NCBI RefSeq assembly: GCF_000816845.1
Contig: NZ_CP006879.1
Span: 434,001 to 498,000 of the forward strand
DNA: 64,000 bases
Reading direction: 5' to 3'
Source of the DNA: Rhizobium gallicum bv. gallicum R602sp
GTDB taxonomy: Bacteria; Pseudomonadota; Alphaproteobacteria; Rhizobiales; Rhizobiaceae
Part shown: piece by piece, positions 30,320 through 39,843 of the stretch
Numbering within the stretch: position 1 is the first letter of the stretch
How the letters are laid out: each line of letters opens with the position of its first letter
Program-made: the position numbers and the translations under genes
The notes under the pieces: model-generated
The model's database searches: none
Told to the model about the DNA's origin: nothing
The model's input: the letters and a program-made list of their open reading frames with translations, nothing else

Positions 30320-30475
30320 TGCAACGCGCTTCGACCGGAAGATCACCGTGACCCCGGAATGCGGATCAAGCTTCAACTCGGTCTGCACAATCAATGCCAG
30401 TGCCTGATGACCACAGCGAAAGTCCACCGGCCGCGTCGCGATCAGGATCGGCAAGCGTTGGCCCGCGACGATCAT
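30320..30475 (-). pseudogene. IS66 TnpB (Orf2) N-terminal fragment
   Basis: The minus strand reads LIATRPVDFRCGHQALALIV, then KLDPHSGVTVIFRSKR, the start of IS66-type TnpB proteins. It starts overlapping the tnpA stop by four bases, the normal IS66 arrangement. Homology is lost after about 50 codons, at the junction with the peptidase gene. Confidence 0.75.
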
Positions 30476-30936
30476 GCCGTCCCTCGCATCGCGCGCACCA
30501 AGGCCGCAACCCGAGCAACCGCCACATCGACGGGAACCCTCACCACAAGGTCTGTGCCTATTTCTATTGTCACGATCCCCGAGGGGGCCATGACCGGCTC
30601 CGGAACCGGCGACAGATCGGCAGCCTCCTGCGGCTCCGTCGTAATCGCCAGGGGCACAAAGGCTGGCTCGAGTGAGCCGCTATTGTCGCAAGGCTCGGCC
30701 GGCAGCGATGGCATCAGTTCGGCAGGCAGCGCCAGAAGACCCTGACGCGCCTGCCCTCGCCAGTCCGAAAGCTGATGCGCAGCAAGATCATAATTGAGCG
30801 CAACATCAACAACCCGCGCACCGGGCTGAAGGCTTTCCGCTACAATCCGCGCCTTCACATCATTGGGCCATCGCCGGTTTCCACGACGAGGCTCGACAAC
30901 TTCGCATCGCCCGACAAATCCCTCACCATCCGCCAT
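30472..30936 (-). CDS. IS66 TnpA (Orf1) accessory protein
   Basis: A 154-residue protein with the HTH pattern of IS66 Orf1: RRWPNDVKARIVAESLQPGA, then VDVALNYDLAAHQLSDWRGQ. A variable proline-rich middle and a conserved end (IEIGTDLVVRVPVDVAVARV) follow. TnpA is required with TnpB and TnpC for transposition, but TnpB is truncated and TnpC absent here. The element is dead although this gene looks intact. Confidence 0.78.
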   Translation of the reverse strand: MADGEGFVGRCEVVEPRRGNRRWPNDVKARIVAESLQPGARVVDVALNYDLAAHQLSDWRGQARQGLLALPAELMPSLPAEPCDNSGSLEPAFVPLAITTEPQEAADLSPVPEPVMAPSGIVTIEIGTDLVVRVPVDVAVARVAALVRAMRGTA

Positions 30937-30978
30937 CCCAAATCTCCAGCTCTTGCCGAAAACCTTCTGACAGAAACC

Positions 30979-31349
30979 TCAATGTTCACAAACATGTGGA
31001 ATCAATGGGGTGTAGGCGGCGCATACGATCATTCCGCGCTTCGCCTGCTCGCGGCGGATGGCGTTGCGCTTGCGGGTTACCAGTTCCAGATGATCGGGAT
31101 GCGGCCGCACGCAAAGGCGGTTGCGGCAGGCGTGGTCGAGTTCCTTCTGCCCGGAATATAGCCGTGCTCGTTGGTCCACATGACGAGATGCACAGCGACC
31201 GTCTGCCCTCCCAGGGACATGCGCGGATAGCCAGCTCCGCGGCCCTCGTCGCCGGAGGTCGGGCCGGTCCACAGCCAGCAGCCCGTTACCTCGTCGATCA
31301 CGACGCGGGACATGATCTTGTTGCGGATCTGATCGCGGCGGGACATCAA
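30979..31349 (-). pseudogene. HNH endonuclease, single frameshift
   Basis: The first frame gives RVVIDEVTGCWLWTGPTSGD and AVHLVMWTNEHGYIPGR; after a one-base slip near 31145 comes ELDHACRNRLCVRPHPDHLE, with the C-x4-C and H of a phage-type HNH domain. The frames join naturally into a protein of about 120 residues. Such HNH proteins occur in phages and mobile elements. One lost base breaks it; a sequencing error is possible. Confidence 0.7.
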
Positions 31350-31448
31350 GCGTTACCATCCGTCGCCTCTGCGGGTACGGGGGTGTGGTTGGCGCTGCCT
31401 CGAAAACAAATTAGGGTCAGTTTTTCGAAGCGATAGGATGAGAGCGCC

Positions 31449-31634
31449 ATGATTGAAGAACCTCGGTTCGGTGCACGCAAGGACGACGACGGGAGTTGGA
31501 GTATTTTCGATAGGCGGACAGGTGGCACCGCCCAACGATCAGGCCTCATCTTGGCCGGCCTTAACGAGAAAGCGGTTCTTGGGCTCATTCGGGTCCTCGA
31601 AGAGATTGAGGACGCTCCGAAGCGCGTTCATTAA
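31449..31634 (+). CDS. Small hypothetical protein
   Basis: A 61-residue reading frame beginning MIEEPRFGARKDDDGSWSIF with a compact, acidic composition and a GGATGAGAG leader. No family recognised. The WSIFDRRTGGTAQRSGLILA segment could form a beta hairpin. It sits between the broken HNH gene and the tRNA remnant in a stretch that looks phage- or plasmid-derived. Confidence 0.35.
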   Translation: MIEEPRFGARKDDDGSWSIFDRRTGGTAQRSGLILAGLNEKAVLGLIRVLEEIEDAPKRVH

Positions 31635-31695
31635 GGTCGGCGCTGCCCACGCCATGGTGTACGGACGGTGCGTCCTCTGGTATATCCGCGTGCGG

Positions 31696-31768
31696 CAACT
31701 CATAGCTCAGGGGAAGAGCGCCAGTCAGTGTGCTGAAGGCCTCCGGTCGAGACGGAGTGGGTTCGCCA
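31696..31768 (+). pseudogene. Decayed tRNA with encoded CCA
   Basis: A 73-base segment folds like a tRNA. Acceptor arms CAACTCA and TGGGTTC pair at six of seven positions. TA at 8-9, a D-arm GCTC/GAGC with an AGGGGAA loop, and a T-arm CTCCG/CGGAG with a 7-base loop (GTCGAGA) follow in order. After the acceptor come a discriminator G and an encoded CCA. The anticodon arm is damaged: only CAG/CTG pairs and the region is about two bases short. Amino-acid identity cannot be assigned. From 31769 to 32167 I see no gene. Confidence 0.6.
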
Positions 31769-32167
31769 CCCGTCACATTAGGCATACGCGGTGGGGAGGC
31801 AAGAGTGCTTTGCAGGCGATCAACTGCAGCTTCTCCACGCGATCCTGTTCCGGAACGTTATCAACAATGCTGGGGTCCGCGCACATGGGATGTTTGCTGT
31901 CAATGCTCCATAATAAATCTCCGCAGTTTTCAAAATCCAGGCCTGAGCTAAATCCACGACGCGGTTCATCGCTGAACCTATCAACCTCACATCCGGTCGC
32001 CGTTAAATGCGGCTGCACCAATATCCCGCATACGGCGGGCCAAGCTCAGGACGACGAGACCATTCTAGCAAAACGGCGATTAGCCATGCGGACCCTCGGT
32101 TCGTCGGCCTGGATCTGCCAGAACTGATCGGGTTCTGGTAGATTTCGAAAAGATTCAGAACTCAGGC

Positions 32168-33020
32168 TCAGTTCGAGATGATGACACCCTCCATCAGGAC
32201 GCCGGAGGTTACGTATTTCCAGAGTGCCACGAGCAGTTTCCGTGCCAGGGCCACGATCGTCGATTTCTTTCGGCGACCTTGATTGGCTTGTGTGCGTTCC
32301 CGAAAGCGCGGAATTCGGCTGGTGTCGCAACCACAGCCAGGCCGTCTGGACAAGCATCACCCGGAGTCTAGGATTGCCTGCTTTCGACACGCCTTGCTCC
32401 CTGTCGATCGAACCGCTTTGCCAAGGTGTCGGGGCCAGGCCCGCATACGAGGCTATCTGGCGCCGATTGTCGAAATGCCGGTATAGAGCCTCCGTCCACG
32501 GGATCGTCGCAACCTCGGCGCCGATCCCCTTGATGGCCAAGAGCATCTCGAGCTGAGGCTCTTTCGTTTGCTTAACTTGCGACAAGAGGAATTTACTGCG
32601 ATCGGCTTCTACTGACTTGATGTGTTCGAGTAACAGCTCCAGTCGGTCCAGCTCCCGGCTGATCTGCCTTTTCAGATGCACCGGCAAGTCGCGGCCGTCT
32701 CCGGTCTTCAGTTCGTTGAGGTGCTTACGCCGGTCTCTATGCAGTGGCTCGTAACCTGACACACCTTGCGAATACAGTAGCCCTTTTATGCGATTGACGT
32801 GCGTAACGCGTTCCCCGATCAGTGTCTTGCGTTCCCGGGAAATTCGCCGTTGATCCTCTTCCTCCGCTGATGGGACGTGTACCATCGCGCAGACATGTGG
32901 CTCGCCACGGGTGTAGGCCATCAATGTTCGAAGAAGTATTTCACCATCAAGGCGATCTGTCTTTGCCCGTCTTCGACGCCGGGACACAGTAATCGATGCC
33001 GGATCTACGACGTTGCTGCT
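32168..33020 (-). pseudogene. IS110-family (IS1111 group) transposase, N-truncated and frameshifted
   Basis: On the minus strand: RRRRAKTDRLDGEILLRTLM (N-terminal catalytic domain tail), a helical spacer, and the C-terminal transposase_20 domain (LLAIKGIGAEVATIPWTEAL, NRRQIASYAGLAPTPWQSGS, SKAGNPRLRVMLVQTAWLW). A frameshift near 32320 moves the final piece (KKSTIVALARKLLVALWKYV) to another frame. The first 80 or so residues are missing. It is distinct in sequence from the IS110 remnant at 23811. Confidence 0.82.
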
Positions 33021-33103
33021 CCTCGCGGTGATCGCGCCCGTAACCCAGCCTTTTGAGGAGCCATCGAGCGGGAATTGGCCCGCTCCTGGATGGAGCCTCT
33101 CAC

Positions 33104-33361
33104 ATGTCGCACGACCTTTCCCTCGCACATTCCCACGCCTTCCAGCTCTCTCGCGACCTGATGGTCCCGGTCATCGTCTTAGAAGTCGACGGCGAATATG
33201 GCGCACTCCCCTCCGAAGAAATCGACGCCGGGGACGACCTTGAAATCATCCATGAGTATATCCCGTGGGAGCTCATTGAGCCGCCTCTTGTCGTTTCCTT
33301 GGGCCGTTCCCGCATGCCGCTGGCGAGCCGGCGGCCGCAAGGGAGGCTCCGCCGTGGCTAA
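33104..33361 (+). CDS. Hypothetical plasmid protein
   Basis: An 85-residue frame beginning MSHDLSLAHSHAFQLSRDLM and rich in acidic residues in its middle (GALPSEEIDAGDDLEIIHEY). No domain recognised. It precedes the toprim gene by about 130 bases and is probably part of the same backbone region. The tail after PPLVVSLG is Arg-rich and may be extra. Confidence 0.45.
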   Translation: MSHDLSLAHSHAFQLSRDLMVPVIVLEVDGEYGALPSEEIDAGDDLEIIHEYIPWELIEPPLVVSLGRSRMPLASRRPQGRLRRG

Positions 33362-33494
33362 CGTTTAGAATTGTTGAATCCGACAATTGCCCAGCCACGC
33401 CCTTGCAGCCTTTGCTCTTCGCGGCGGTCCGGATTGCGCCCGCGATATTCACGGGAAGGAACGAAGATGAAAGGCTGATCGCACGGCGATCGGA

Positions 33495-34532
33495 ATGGAG
33501 ATGGAAAGAGAAGAAATCGAGCAATTGCGGAAAACGGTCGGCTGCGGGGCGGTGCTGGAGACCTCGGGTTTTGCAGTCGACGTCAGAGAAAGCACCAGGC
33601 GGGCGATGAAGTTTCGCCGCGCAAGTGAGATTATCATTGTTACGCATGACGGGCGCGGCTGGTTCGACCCGCTCGGAGACGAAAAGGGCGATGTTTTTTC
33701 CTTGATGTCGCGTCTTGAACACGTCGGCTTTCATGAGGGTTGCCAGCGCATCGCCGCGCTGATCGGCTTCCGACCATCGGTACCGGTGTGGCAGGGGTCA
33801 AAGGGCTATCGAGCCGCCAAGATTCCAGTCTTCGAGAAATGGGAGAACCGACGGGCGCCTTGGCCAGGATCGGCCACGTGGCGCTATCTTCGTTGGCAGC
33901 GCTCCCTCCCCGCCCGTGTCATTCGTTACGCTATCGCGCAAGGCGTTGTTCGCGAAGGGCCATACGGGAGCATGTGGGCCGGCCATACCGACGATGCGGG
34001 TGTCGTTTGCGGCTGGGAAGAACGCGGCAGCGAATGGCGTGGCTTTGCGACTGGCGGCAACAAGGTTCTCTTTCGACTCGGCGCCATGGATGCGCCCCGT
34101 CTTTGCGTGACCGAGGCGGCGATCGACGCAATGAGCCTGGGCGCGATCGAGGGTCTGCGAGATGGGACGATGTACCTCAGCACCGGAGGTGGTTGGTCGC
34201 CGGCGACGGATGCGGCGATACGCGTGCTCGCCGCTCGTCCCAACGTCCAACTCGTTGCGGCGACGGATGCCAATCCCCAGGGCGACATGTTTGCGGAGCG
34301 GCTGCGGACGCTCGCCAACGAGGCCGCCTGCGATTGGATGCGATTGCGCCCGCCCGAGGACGACTGGAATGATACCCTGAAGATTTCAGAGAAGGAAAAG
34401 AGGGTGAGGAAAGAGAAAGGCAGAGGCGTGCCGCATTCCGGCCGACCGCGTCAAGGGCAGCTTCGCCCGGCAGAGCCGGCCGGCCCGCATGCCGGCGGCC
34501 CTGAAGGTGTCTCGAAAGACGGAAGAGGATGA
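33495..34532 (+). CDS. DUF3991/toprim-domain primase-like protein
   Basis: A 345-residue protein. The N-terminal part (SGFAVDVRESTRRAMKFRRA, IIIVTHDGRGWFDP, GDVFSLMSRL) is the DUF3991 region. The second part contains a toprim-like fold (RLCVTEAAIDAMSLGAIEGL, then QLVAATDANPQGD with paired acidic residues). Such proteins are found on conjugative plasmids next to antirestriction and DUF736 genes and may prime DNA synthesis after transfer. The last 60 residues are Gly/Pro/Arg-rich. The ATG at 33495 (MEMEREEIEQLRK) is the plausible start. Confidence 0.8.
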   Translation: MEMEREEIEQLRKTVGCGAVLETSGFAVDVRESTRRAMKFRRASEIIIVTHDGRGWFDPLGDEKGDVFSLMSRLEHVGFHEGCQRIAALIGFRPSVPVWQGSKGYRAAKIPVFEKWENRRAPWPGSATWRYLRWQRSLPARVIRYAIAQGVVREGPYGSMWAGHTDDAGVVCGWEERGSEWRGFATGGNKVLFRLGAMDAPRLCVTEAAIDAMSLGAIEGLRDGTMYLSTGGGWSPATDAAIRVLAARPNVQLVAATDANPQGDMFAERLRTLANEAACDWMRLRPPEDDWNDTLKISEKEKRVRKEKGRGVPHSGRPRQGQLRPAEPAGPHAGGPEGVSKDGRG

Positions 34533-34589
34533 CAGGGTCGTCAGGACCGCGCCGCGCTTCGGTCGGACACGACACCGAAGGAGCCGCAG

Positions 34590-34952
34590 ATGACGGCTTC
34601 CACCGCAATCCGCAAAGTCTTCCAGGGCGTCGCCACGGGCCAGCAGATGTTCCGCATGTTTGACCGTCACGCCCAGCGCCCGAACCGCTGGAGGATGACG
34701 CGCCGTTGTTCTACGCCGGCGAGATTCGAGATCGGTGAAACGTACATGTTCGAAATCCTGCAGCCACTCTGGATCCGCGGTTCGATGTTTGCCATGCGCG
34801 AGTTCCTCACCCGCGATGGAGATTTCCAGGTCTATGTCGGCTTTTTGATCGCGGAGACCGACCTAAGGCTCGGCGTCTGTGACTGGGGCTATTGCGTCAA
34901 TCGCGTCGAAACCGCCGCCTGCTTTGGTGCGCGAACCGGGTCGGCCCAGTGA
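34590..34952 (+). pseudogene. DUF1419-family gene, copy 2, 3'-altered
   Basis: This copy has the native start MTASTAIRKVFQGVATGQQM after AAGGAGCC. It continues QQMFRMFDRHAQRPNRW and MFEILQPLWIRGSMFAMREF, then leaves the family pattern after REFLT and ends in unrelated sequence (GDFQVYVGFLIAETDLRLG). A small deletion also lies after RWRMTRR. It might still make a shortened 120-residue protein. Copy 1 (20648) lacks the start but keeps more of the middle. Confidence 0.6.
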
Positions 34953-34980
34953 TGGTCCCTCGATCGAGCAGTTGCTCGCC

Positions 34981-35996
34981 TGCGGCGAGCTGAGAGGGGC
35001 CGCGGCTCTACTAAAGGGCGCCATATTCAATGGCATCCTTCGGAACAGACCCGTGCCGGCTGCCCTTCGGTTGTGATGCGGTCTGAACCGGCGTCCGTTC
35101 GTTTCAAGGCCGCTTCGCGCCGCGGTGCGGCCGGACTGCGGCGTCCTCGGCAAAGCAGGTCCGCGCGCCTCGCTAGGTCAGTTTGACCTGCTTGCGCGCA
35201 TCCCGGCTTTGCTCGTCTTGCCGGGCCCGGACCCTGAAACGCCCGTCTTCCACCGGTTCTCGTTGACCGCACCGAAGGGCAAGCCGGCAAGTGCCGGAAC
35301 CACTTCGGGAGCAAAACCATGAAAGGAAGAGCCCATGGCCAAGGCCGCAACCCAATCCCGCCAATCCGCCCGCGTCGCGCAACTTCGAAAGGGCGCCACC
35401 CTCGAAATGGTCCGGCTCACTTGCCCGGACACCGCCCAGGCGCTGAAACTCGCCGAGAATTTCGGCATCGCGGTCATCGACAGCGACGGCATCCGCGAAC
35501 TGCATGAGCGCCTGATCATCGAGACCGCCGATAGCCTCTCCGAGGCGCTCGGAGAACGGGCGATGCAGATCCATCTCCAACGCATCGTCGGCGCCTTCGT
35601 CGGCTCCGCGCATGGAGCCGGCCAGTTCTACTCCCGCGCCGTCACCGAGGCACGGGATGCCACCGCCAAGGCCGCCAATGACACGCGCGATGAGGACCTT
35701 GACGGTCCGGTCGGCTACGACAGCGCCGCCCAGCGCAAGCGCGAGTTCGCAGCCGACATGGGGGTACAGGCACACGCTCTTCGAATGGCAGCCGAAGGCA
35801 CCATCGCAGCCTATAAGCAAATCATTGGCGAGGTCTGGAAGCCCTTCGACCGGCCGGTCGACAACCCGGGCCACTCGCTCGACCGCAAGGCGGCCGAGAC
35901 GCAGATGTCGGCTTTCGACTGAGCCATACCCTCGGCGGGCTTCGGTCCCGCCTTGAAGTCTATCGAGACGCAAAGTTGGAGCGGCTTAGAAAAGGC
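34981..35996 (+). repeat. Direct repeat block 1, copy B (partner 21316-22331)
   Basis: This is the second copy of the 1,016-base block. It appears base-for-base identical in all segments compared, including the leader and the conserved hypothetical gene, and ends at AAAAGGC, followed by 65 bases of unrelated AT-rich sequence. Confidence 0.9.
35335..35922 (+). CDS. Conserved hypothetical plasmid protein, copy B
   Basis: The 195-residue product is identical to that of the gene at 21670, including its leader. No catalytic motif is visible; the protein is charged and mostly helical with a C-terminal NPGHSLDRKAAETQMSAF. Two identical intact copies in 14 kb suggest recent duplication or gene conversion rather than old paralogy. 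Confidence 0.75.
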   Translation: MAKAATQSRQSARVAQLRKGATLEMVRLTCPDTAQALKLAENFGIAVIDSDGIRELHERLIIETADSLSEALGERAMQIHLQRIVGAFVGSAHGAGQFYSRAVTEARDATAKAANDTRDEDLDGPVGYDSAAQRKREFAADMGVQAHALRMAAEGTIAAYKQIIGEVWKPFDRPVDNPGHSLDRKAAETQMSAFD

Positions 35997-36045
35997 GCGC
36001 AATGATCATTATTATTTGTAAGGTTATCTACATGAAGATGGCCCG

Positions 36046-36537
36046 ATGGCCATCAACGTCAATCCGGTCGAGCGCATCGAGCACGCCGATCGCTTCTTCC
36101 GTAACACTGGCGCGGTGATCCGACATGGCGGCAACCAAGCCTTCTTTGCTCCCGCCGCCGATCTCATCCAGATGCCGCATTTTGAGAGCTTCAGGGATGC
36201 GGAAAGCTACTATGCCACATTGAGCCATGAGGCCACCCATTGGGTTGGCGCATCGCATCGGCTGAATCGCGACCTCAGCCGTTACCACAAGGAGCGGTCA
36301 GATAGAGCCCGCGAGGAATTGATCGCCGAGCTTGGAAGCTGCTTCCTCTGCGCCGATCTCGGGATCGCGCCCGAACTGGAGCCTCGGCCGGATCACGCCT
36401 CTTACCTTCAGTCCTGGCTATCGGTCCTCGCCGGCGACAAGCGGGCCATCTTCCAGGCTGCGGCGCATGCACAGCGTGCGGTGGCCTATCTCCACGATCT
36501 CCAGCCGGTTGGCCAGCAAGATCGGCCGGCCGCCTAG
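36046..36537 (+). pseudogene. ardC 3' fragment: peptidase domain only
   Basis: The frame starts MAINVNPVERIEHADRF and carries the zincin-like half of ArdC (HEATHW, DRAREELIAELGS) to the normal stop, 163 residues. The ssDNA-binding domain is gone, replaced by 65 bases of new AT-rich sequence that happens to supply an ATG. It could be translated but has no clear ribosome site. Compared with the full gene at 22654 it is a truncated duplicate. Confidence 0.75.
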
Positions 36538-36664
36538 TTTTTTGCTTGATCAGGGCCGTCAATGGCGGCGGGCTCCTTTTGCGGGCATCGCCGTTATTTG
36601 CGGATCTTCATCGGGCAATCGGCAGAAGGACGCGCCGTGGCGCCTGCCGCGGGGCGGATCTGCT
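36062..36664 (+). repeat. Direct repeat block 2, copy B (partner 23105-23706)
   Basis: The ardC 3' part plus downstream sequence repeats with several base differences and a short change near CCGCGGGGCGG. Together with block 1 it shows that one long repeat lost about 770 bases internally in this copy. Confidence 0.88.
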
Positions 36665-37574
36665 TAGGCACTACACACTCAGCGACGAGGATCTCGGCCA
36701 TATCAACCAGCGACGCCGACCCCAGTCCCGCCGTCTTGCGCAAGTCCACCGAGGCACTCCTCGTTCTCTTTCGCTCATCGCATCCTGAACAAGCGGCCTT
36801 GTCGCAAACGCCAGACTTAGTCCCACCTTCGCGCAGGCGCCAAGTCGGAAAACACGGCTTAGACCTCTCGGATAGCCGCGCCGAATCAACAAAATCGAAT
36901 TCAAACATAGCCGGGAGAGAGAAGCCGACTGAACCGCCCCCGCAACTCCTCATACTTTCTTCCTTTTTCTGATCACTTGTTTCAAGCTGATAAGCTCCTT
37001 CAGGGCAGCATCCCGCAAACGAGCCCCTGTCGACGAAGGTCGACACTCTTCGCCGCCCGACACCGCTGCGATCACCAGATGGATTGTGCGCGACGCTGAG
37101 CATTGACATTCCCAGCTCGTACCACGCGGCTCCGTCGCCATGCGCAGATAAGCTGACTCGCAGGAGTAAAGTTCGCCTTCCTTCTCGTCTGAGTGAGCGG
37201 CTGGACGGCTGGACGTGATGCAAGGTAGCGCCTGACCTCGGCAAGTCGTCCTCGTCCGGATTTACATCGTGAGCCACGGCCTTCTCCTCCATGAAGCTGC
37301 GTGAGGTGCGTCCTCTGCGGCCTTTCTTGTTGGCGTATCTCACACCGCGTCCGGCTTGCAGCCCCACCTCGATCCCGCAACAGCGCATTGCCGACCTTCT
37401 TCCCCGCCGTGCTCGGCTGACGCCTGCGCGCGGCTTCCTCGCGAGACAAGAAGCTCCGCGCTGCGCCGCCCTCCATTCCATTTCGGCCCTTCGGGTGCGG
37501 GCCGGTCGCCCGGTGTTCTCCGATCGCCATCAAGGCCGCGATGGTCGCGACCTGATACAGCAAGGAGAAGACAA
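36665..37574. other. No supported gene; leader of the DUF736 gene at the right end
   Basis: Long open frames exist on the minus strand but are Arg/Ser/Gly-rich, lack family motifs and look like GC-driven openings. The right-hand 100 bases presumably contain the promoter of the DUF736 gene; no obvious -35/-10 pair stands out. Confidence 0.4.
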
Positions 37575-37871
37575 ATGGCTCAGATCGGCACTTTCACCCG
37601 CAACGAAGACGGCTCTTTCGTCGGAGTTATCAAGACGCTCAACCTCAACATCAAGGCCCGCCTCGTTGTCGCCGAGAAGGAAAACGACAAGTCGCCCGAC
37701 CTTCGCGCCCTCGCAGGCACCATCGAGATCGGCGCCGGCTGGAAGAAGACCGCCAAGGAAACCGGCCGGGAATATCACTCGATCAAGCTTGACGACCCGA
37801 GCTTCCCCGCTCCGATCTACGCGAGCCTCGTCGAGAACGAGGACGGATACGTTCTCATCTGGTCGCGCTGA
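37575..37871 (+). CDS. DUF736 family protein
   Basis: A 98-residue protein matching DUF736: [20 protein letters not shown], then [38 protein letters not shown] and [11 protein letters not shown]. The family is almost universal on rhizobial conjugative plasmids; its function is unknown, though it is often co-located with antirestriction and relaxase genes. CAAGGAGAAGAC precedes the ATG. Single gene, intact. Confidence 0.9.
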   Translation: MAQIGTFTRNEDGSFVGVIKTLNLNIKARLVVAEKENDKSPDLRALAGTIEIGAGWKKTAKETGREYHSIKLDDPSFPAPIYASLVENEDGYVLIWSR

Positions 37872-37964
37872 GGCGGCGGCCAGCCACCGGACGCGGCGCT
37901 CCATCAAGGAGCGCCGCAGTTCCGCAAAGGAGGAGCTTTGAAAGACGCTCTTCGACAGATCATC

Positions 37965-38260
37965 AAGCCCGAACGGCAGACGTGATACCCTGCCGTCGCC
38001 GCGCCGGCTCGGTCTGGTGAAGATAGACAGTGAAGGTGTCCCAAGGCGGGGTGATCGAGAGTTGCCAGAATATCCGCCCCTCTCGCCGCGGTGATATCCT
38101 CCCATGGAGAACAACATGGGTCAACCTTTCGTCCCTGGTCATATGACCCTTGTCGCCATCGGTGAAGGTGAGCGGGATCGCCTCGGCCAGATCCTCTGGC
38201 GAGACGCCGCGAAGGTAATCGAGATACCACTATCGAAAGATGTTACGGCAGCGCGCAGCG
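37965..38260 (-). pseudogene. Unidentified protein fragment
   Basis: On the minus strand an open stretch reads YLDYLRGVSPEDLAEAIPLT, then GHMTRDERLTHVVLHGRISP and FWQLSITPPWDTFTVYLHQT, ending at a TGA near 37965. The composition looks like real protein (aromatic and hydrophobic residues well spaced) but an in-frame stop interrupts it just upstream and I recognise no family. It is likely the 3' end of a broken gene. Nothing is recognised from 38261 to 38549. Confidence 0.3.
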
Positions 38261-38585
38261 TGCCCAAGGTTGGCGTATCGTCCGTGTTGTCGGAAGTATA
38301 GCCATGCCGAACGTCGATTAGACGCGCTGGAAGATCCGAGCCGCGACATAAGTGGTTGATCAGGCGCCCGCTCGTGCCGTTGCCGAAAAGGGGCCGTCGA
38401 GGGTGCGCTCGCCGATGAACCGATGATCTACTGGAAAATCCATGCCCTTCACCGAGATGCCACCATTTACCTTATTTAACAATTGCGAAATCCTGAGTTA
38501 ACCGCGGGCATGACACTACTGGCCAACGCTTCCCAACCGCTGACGGCGTATGAGATCAGCGTGCCTCCAAAATGGGCTCAAATTC

Positions 38586-38990
38586 ATGCCTAGCACTGCT
38601 CCGCGAGACCGCGTTCAATCGACATACCTATCTCGCCTCGCCGCTGATCTCAGGACAAGCGCGCGATTAAAGAGGAACTGCCGCTTTATGGTACGGCTCG
38701 TGTACCCTGCAAGGGCGCTAAGGAATCTGACCATGACTAAAGCGTTAGTTGTGGAAGTCTCTGAAAACGGCGCCCGGATACGAACCAGTTGCTCCACGGT
38801 TCCTGATCATTTTTATATCGTGCTGGGGAACTACGAGTATTTCATAGGAGTGACCGCATTTCGCCGGTCAACGGGCGAAATTGAGGTCGAGTTCATAAAA
38901 GAACAGCCGACTCGATTTATTAACGCTCTTTCCCGCATCGAGTTTCCACTCGCGACTATTCACGATCTGAAGAGGGTTCTTGAGGTCTAA
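38586..38990 (+). CDS. PilZ-like domain protein
   Basis: A protein of about 134 residues with a basic N-terminus. The PilZ-like strand pattern VVEVSENGARIRTSCS, then PDHFYIVLGNYEYFIGVTAF and EIEVEFIKEQPTRF, fits small rhizobial PilZ proteins. PilZ proteins bind cyclic di-GMP; the RxxxR motif is not clear here, so binding is uncertain. An earlier ATG at 38550 is possible. The gene ends just before a response-regulator gene and a REC-EAL gene, and belongs with them. Confidence 0.7.
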   Translation: MPSTAPRDRVQSTYLSRLAADLRTSARLKRNCRFMVRLVYPARALRNLTMTKALVVEVSENGARIRTSCSTVPDHFYIVLGNYEYFIGVTAFRRSTGEIEVEFIKEQPTRFINALSRIEFPLATIHDLKRVLEV

Positions 38991-39099
38991 CGATGCGACT
39001 CCGCACTTTAGATTCGCCGTGTCGAGCGAGCGGCTGCAACTTGGCCCTCTACGAGCAAGAGGAATTTTACAAGCGCCGAGGTCACGGGAGGCTGATTCG

Positions 39100-39843
39100 T
39101 TGGATATCCTCCTAGTCGAAGACGATGATCTGGTCGCAAGAACGATCATCGAATCCTGGCCCGTGCCTGGAGACAATATTCGACTGATCTCAAACTACAA
39201 GCAGTGCCTGCGGACGATACACAGCGCCGAGATCGACTTCTTCGATGGTGCGATCGTTGACGTAAATTTGCCCGATGGGAACGGACTGGAGATACTTCGT
39301 ACAGTCAGAAGGCACTCGGACATCCCTCTGATCTTGATTTCGGGGTCGGGAAGCCCGGAGAGCCGGGCGACAGCTTTGGACGCGGGCGCGGATGACTATG
39401 TGATGAAGCCGTTTTCGGTTCGTGAACTCCAGGCACGCCTCACCCGTGCTGTGACAAAATCGGAGAGCATACGGCCCGAGGTTCTGCCGTGTGAGTTGGC
39501 GATCGGAAGCGTTCGGTGCGATCTGACGAGAAGAGCCCTACTGTTTCACGGCAAGACGCTGCCGCTCACTGAGCTCGAAGCGCGGCTACTGTCAGAGCTC
39601 AGCAGAAACCCCGGGCGAACCTGCAGTAAGTCACAGCTGTCAAAACATGCTTGCTTCAGAGAATATGATCCGCGCGACAAGACGCTAGAGGTGTACATCG
39701 CAAGAGTGAGACGAAAGGTCGAGCAACTGGACCCGAAGAGTGTGGAATATATTCAGACGGTACGCGGGGTCGGATATCGTTTAGTTCCGCCAACGGAGGG
39801 AGCTGATATGTCAAACGCGCCACAGCCAAGGAATCCAAGGTGA
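39100..39843 (+). CDS. OmpR-family response regulator
   Basis: A 247-residue two-domain regulator. The receiver domain opens LDILLVEDDDLVARTI, with the phospho-acceptor in GAIVDVNLPDGNG and the DDYVMKPF lysine. A winged-helix follows (LPLTELEARLLSELSRNPGR, LEVYIARVRRKVEQL, and VRGVGYRL). The TTG at 39100 is chosen because GGGAGG lies 9 bases upstream; the frame stays open back to 38980, overlapping the PilZ-like gene. The stop overlaps the next start (GTGA). Confidence 0.85.
   Translation: MDILLVEDDDLVARTIIESWPVPGDNIRLISNYKQCLRTIHSAEIDFFDGAIVDVNLPDGNGLEILRTVRRHSDIPLILISGSGSPESRATALDAGADDYVMKPFSVRELQARLTRAVTKSESIRPEVLPCELAIGSVRCDLTRRALLFHGKTLPLTELEARLLSELSRNPGRTCSKSQLSKHACFREYDPRDKTLEVYIARVRRKVEQLDPKSVEYIQTVRGVGYRLVPPTEGADMSNAPQPRNPR

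Noticed and set aside
31696..31768. Calling the tRNA-like segment a functional tRNA
   Set aside because: The anticodon arm does not pair properly and is short, and the first acceptor pair is C-C, so no anticodon can be assigned.
36594..37481. Minus-strand frame of 295 codons
   Set aside because: Composition is Arg/Ser/Gly-rich without hydrophobic pattern, there is no known domain, and it overlaps the repeat edge. It looks like a GC-driven opening.
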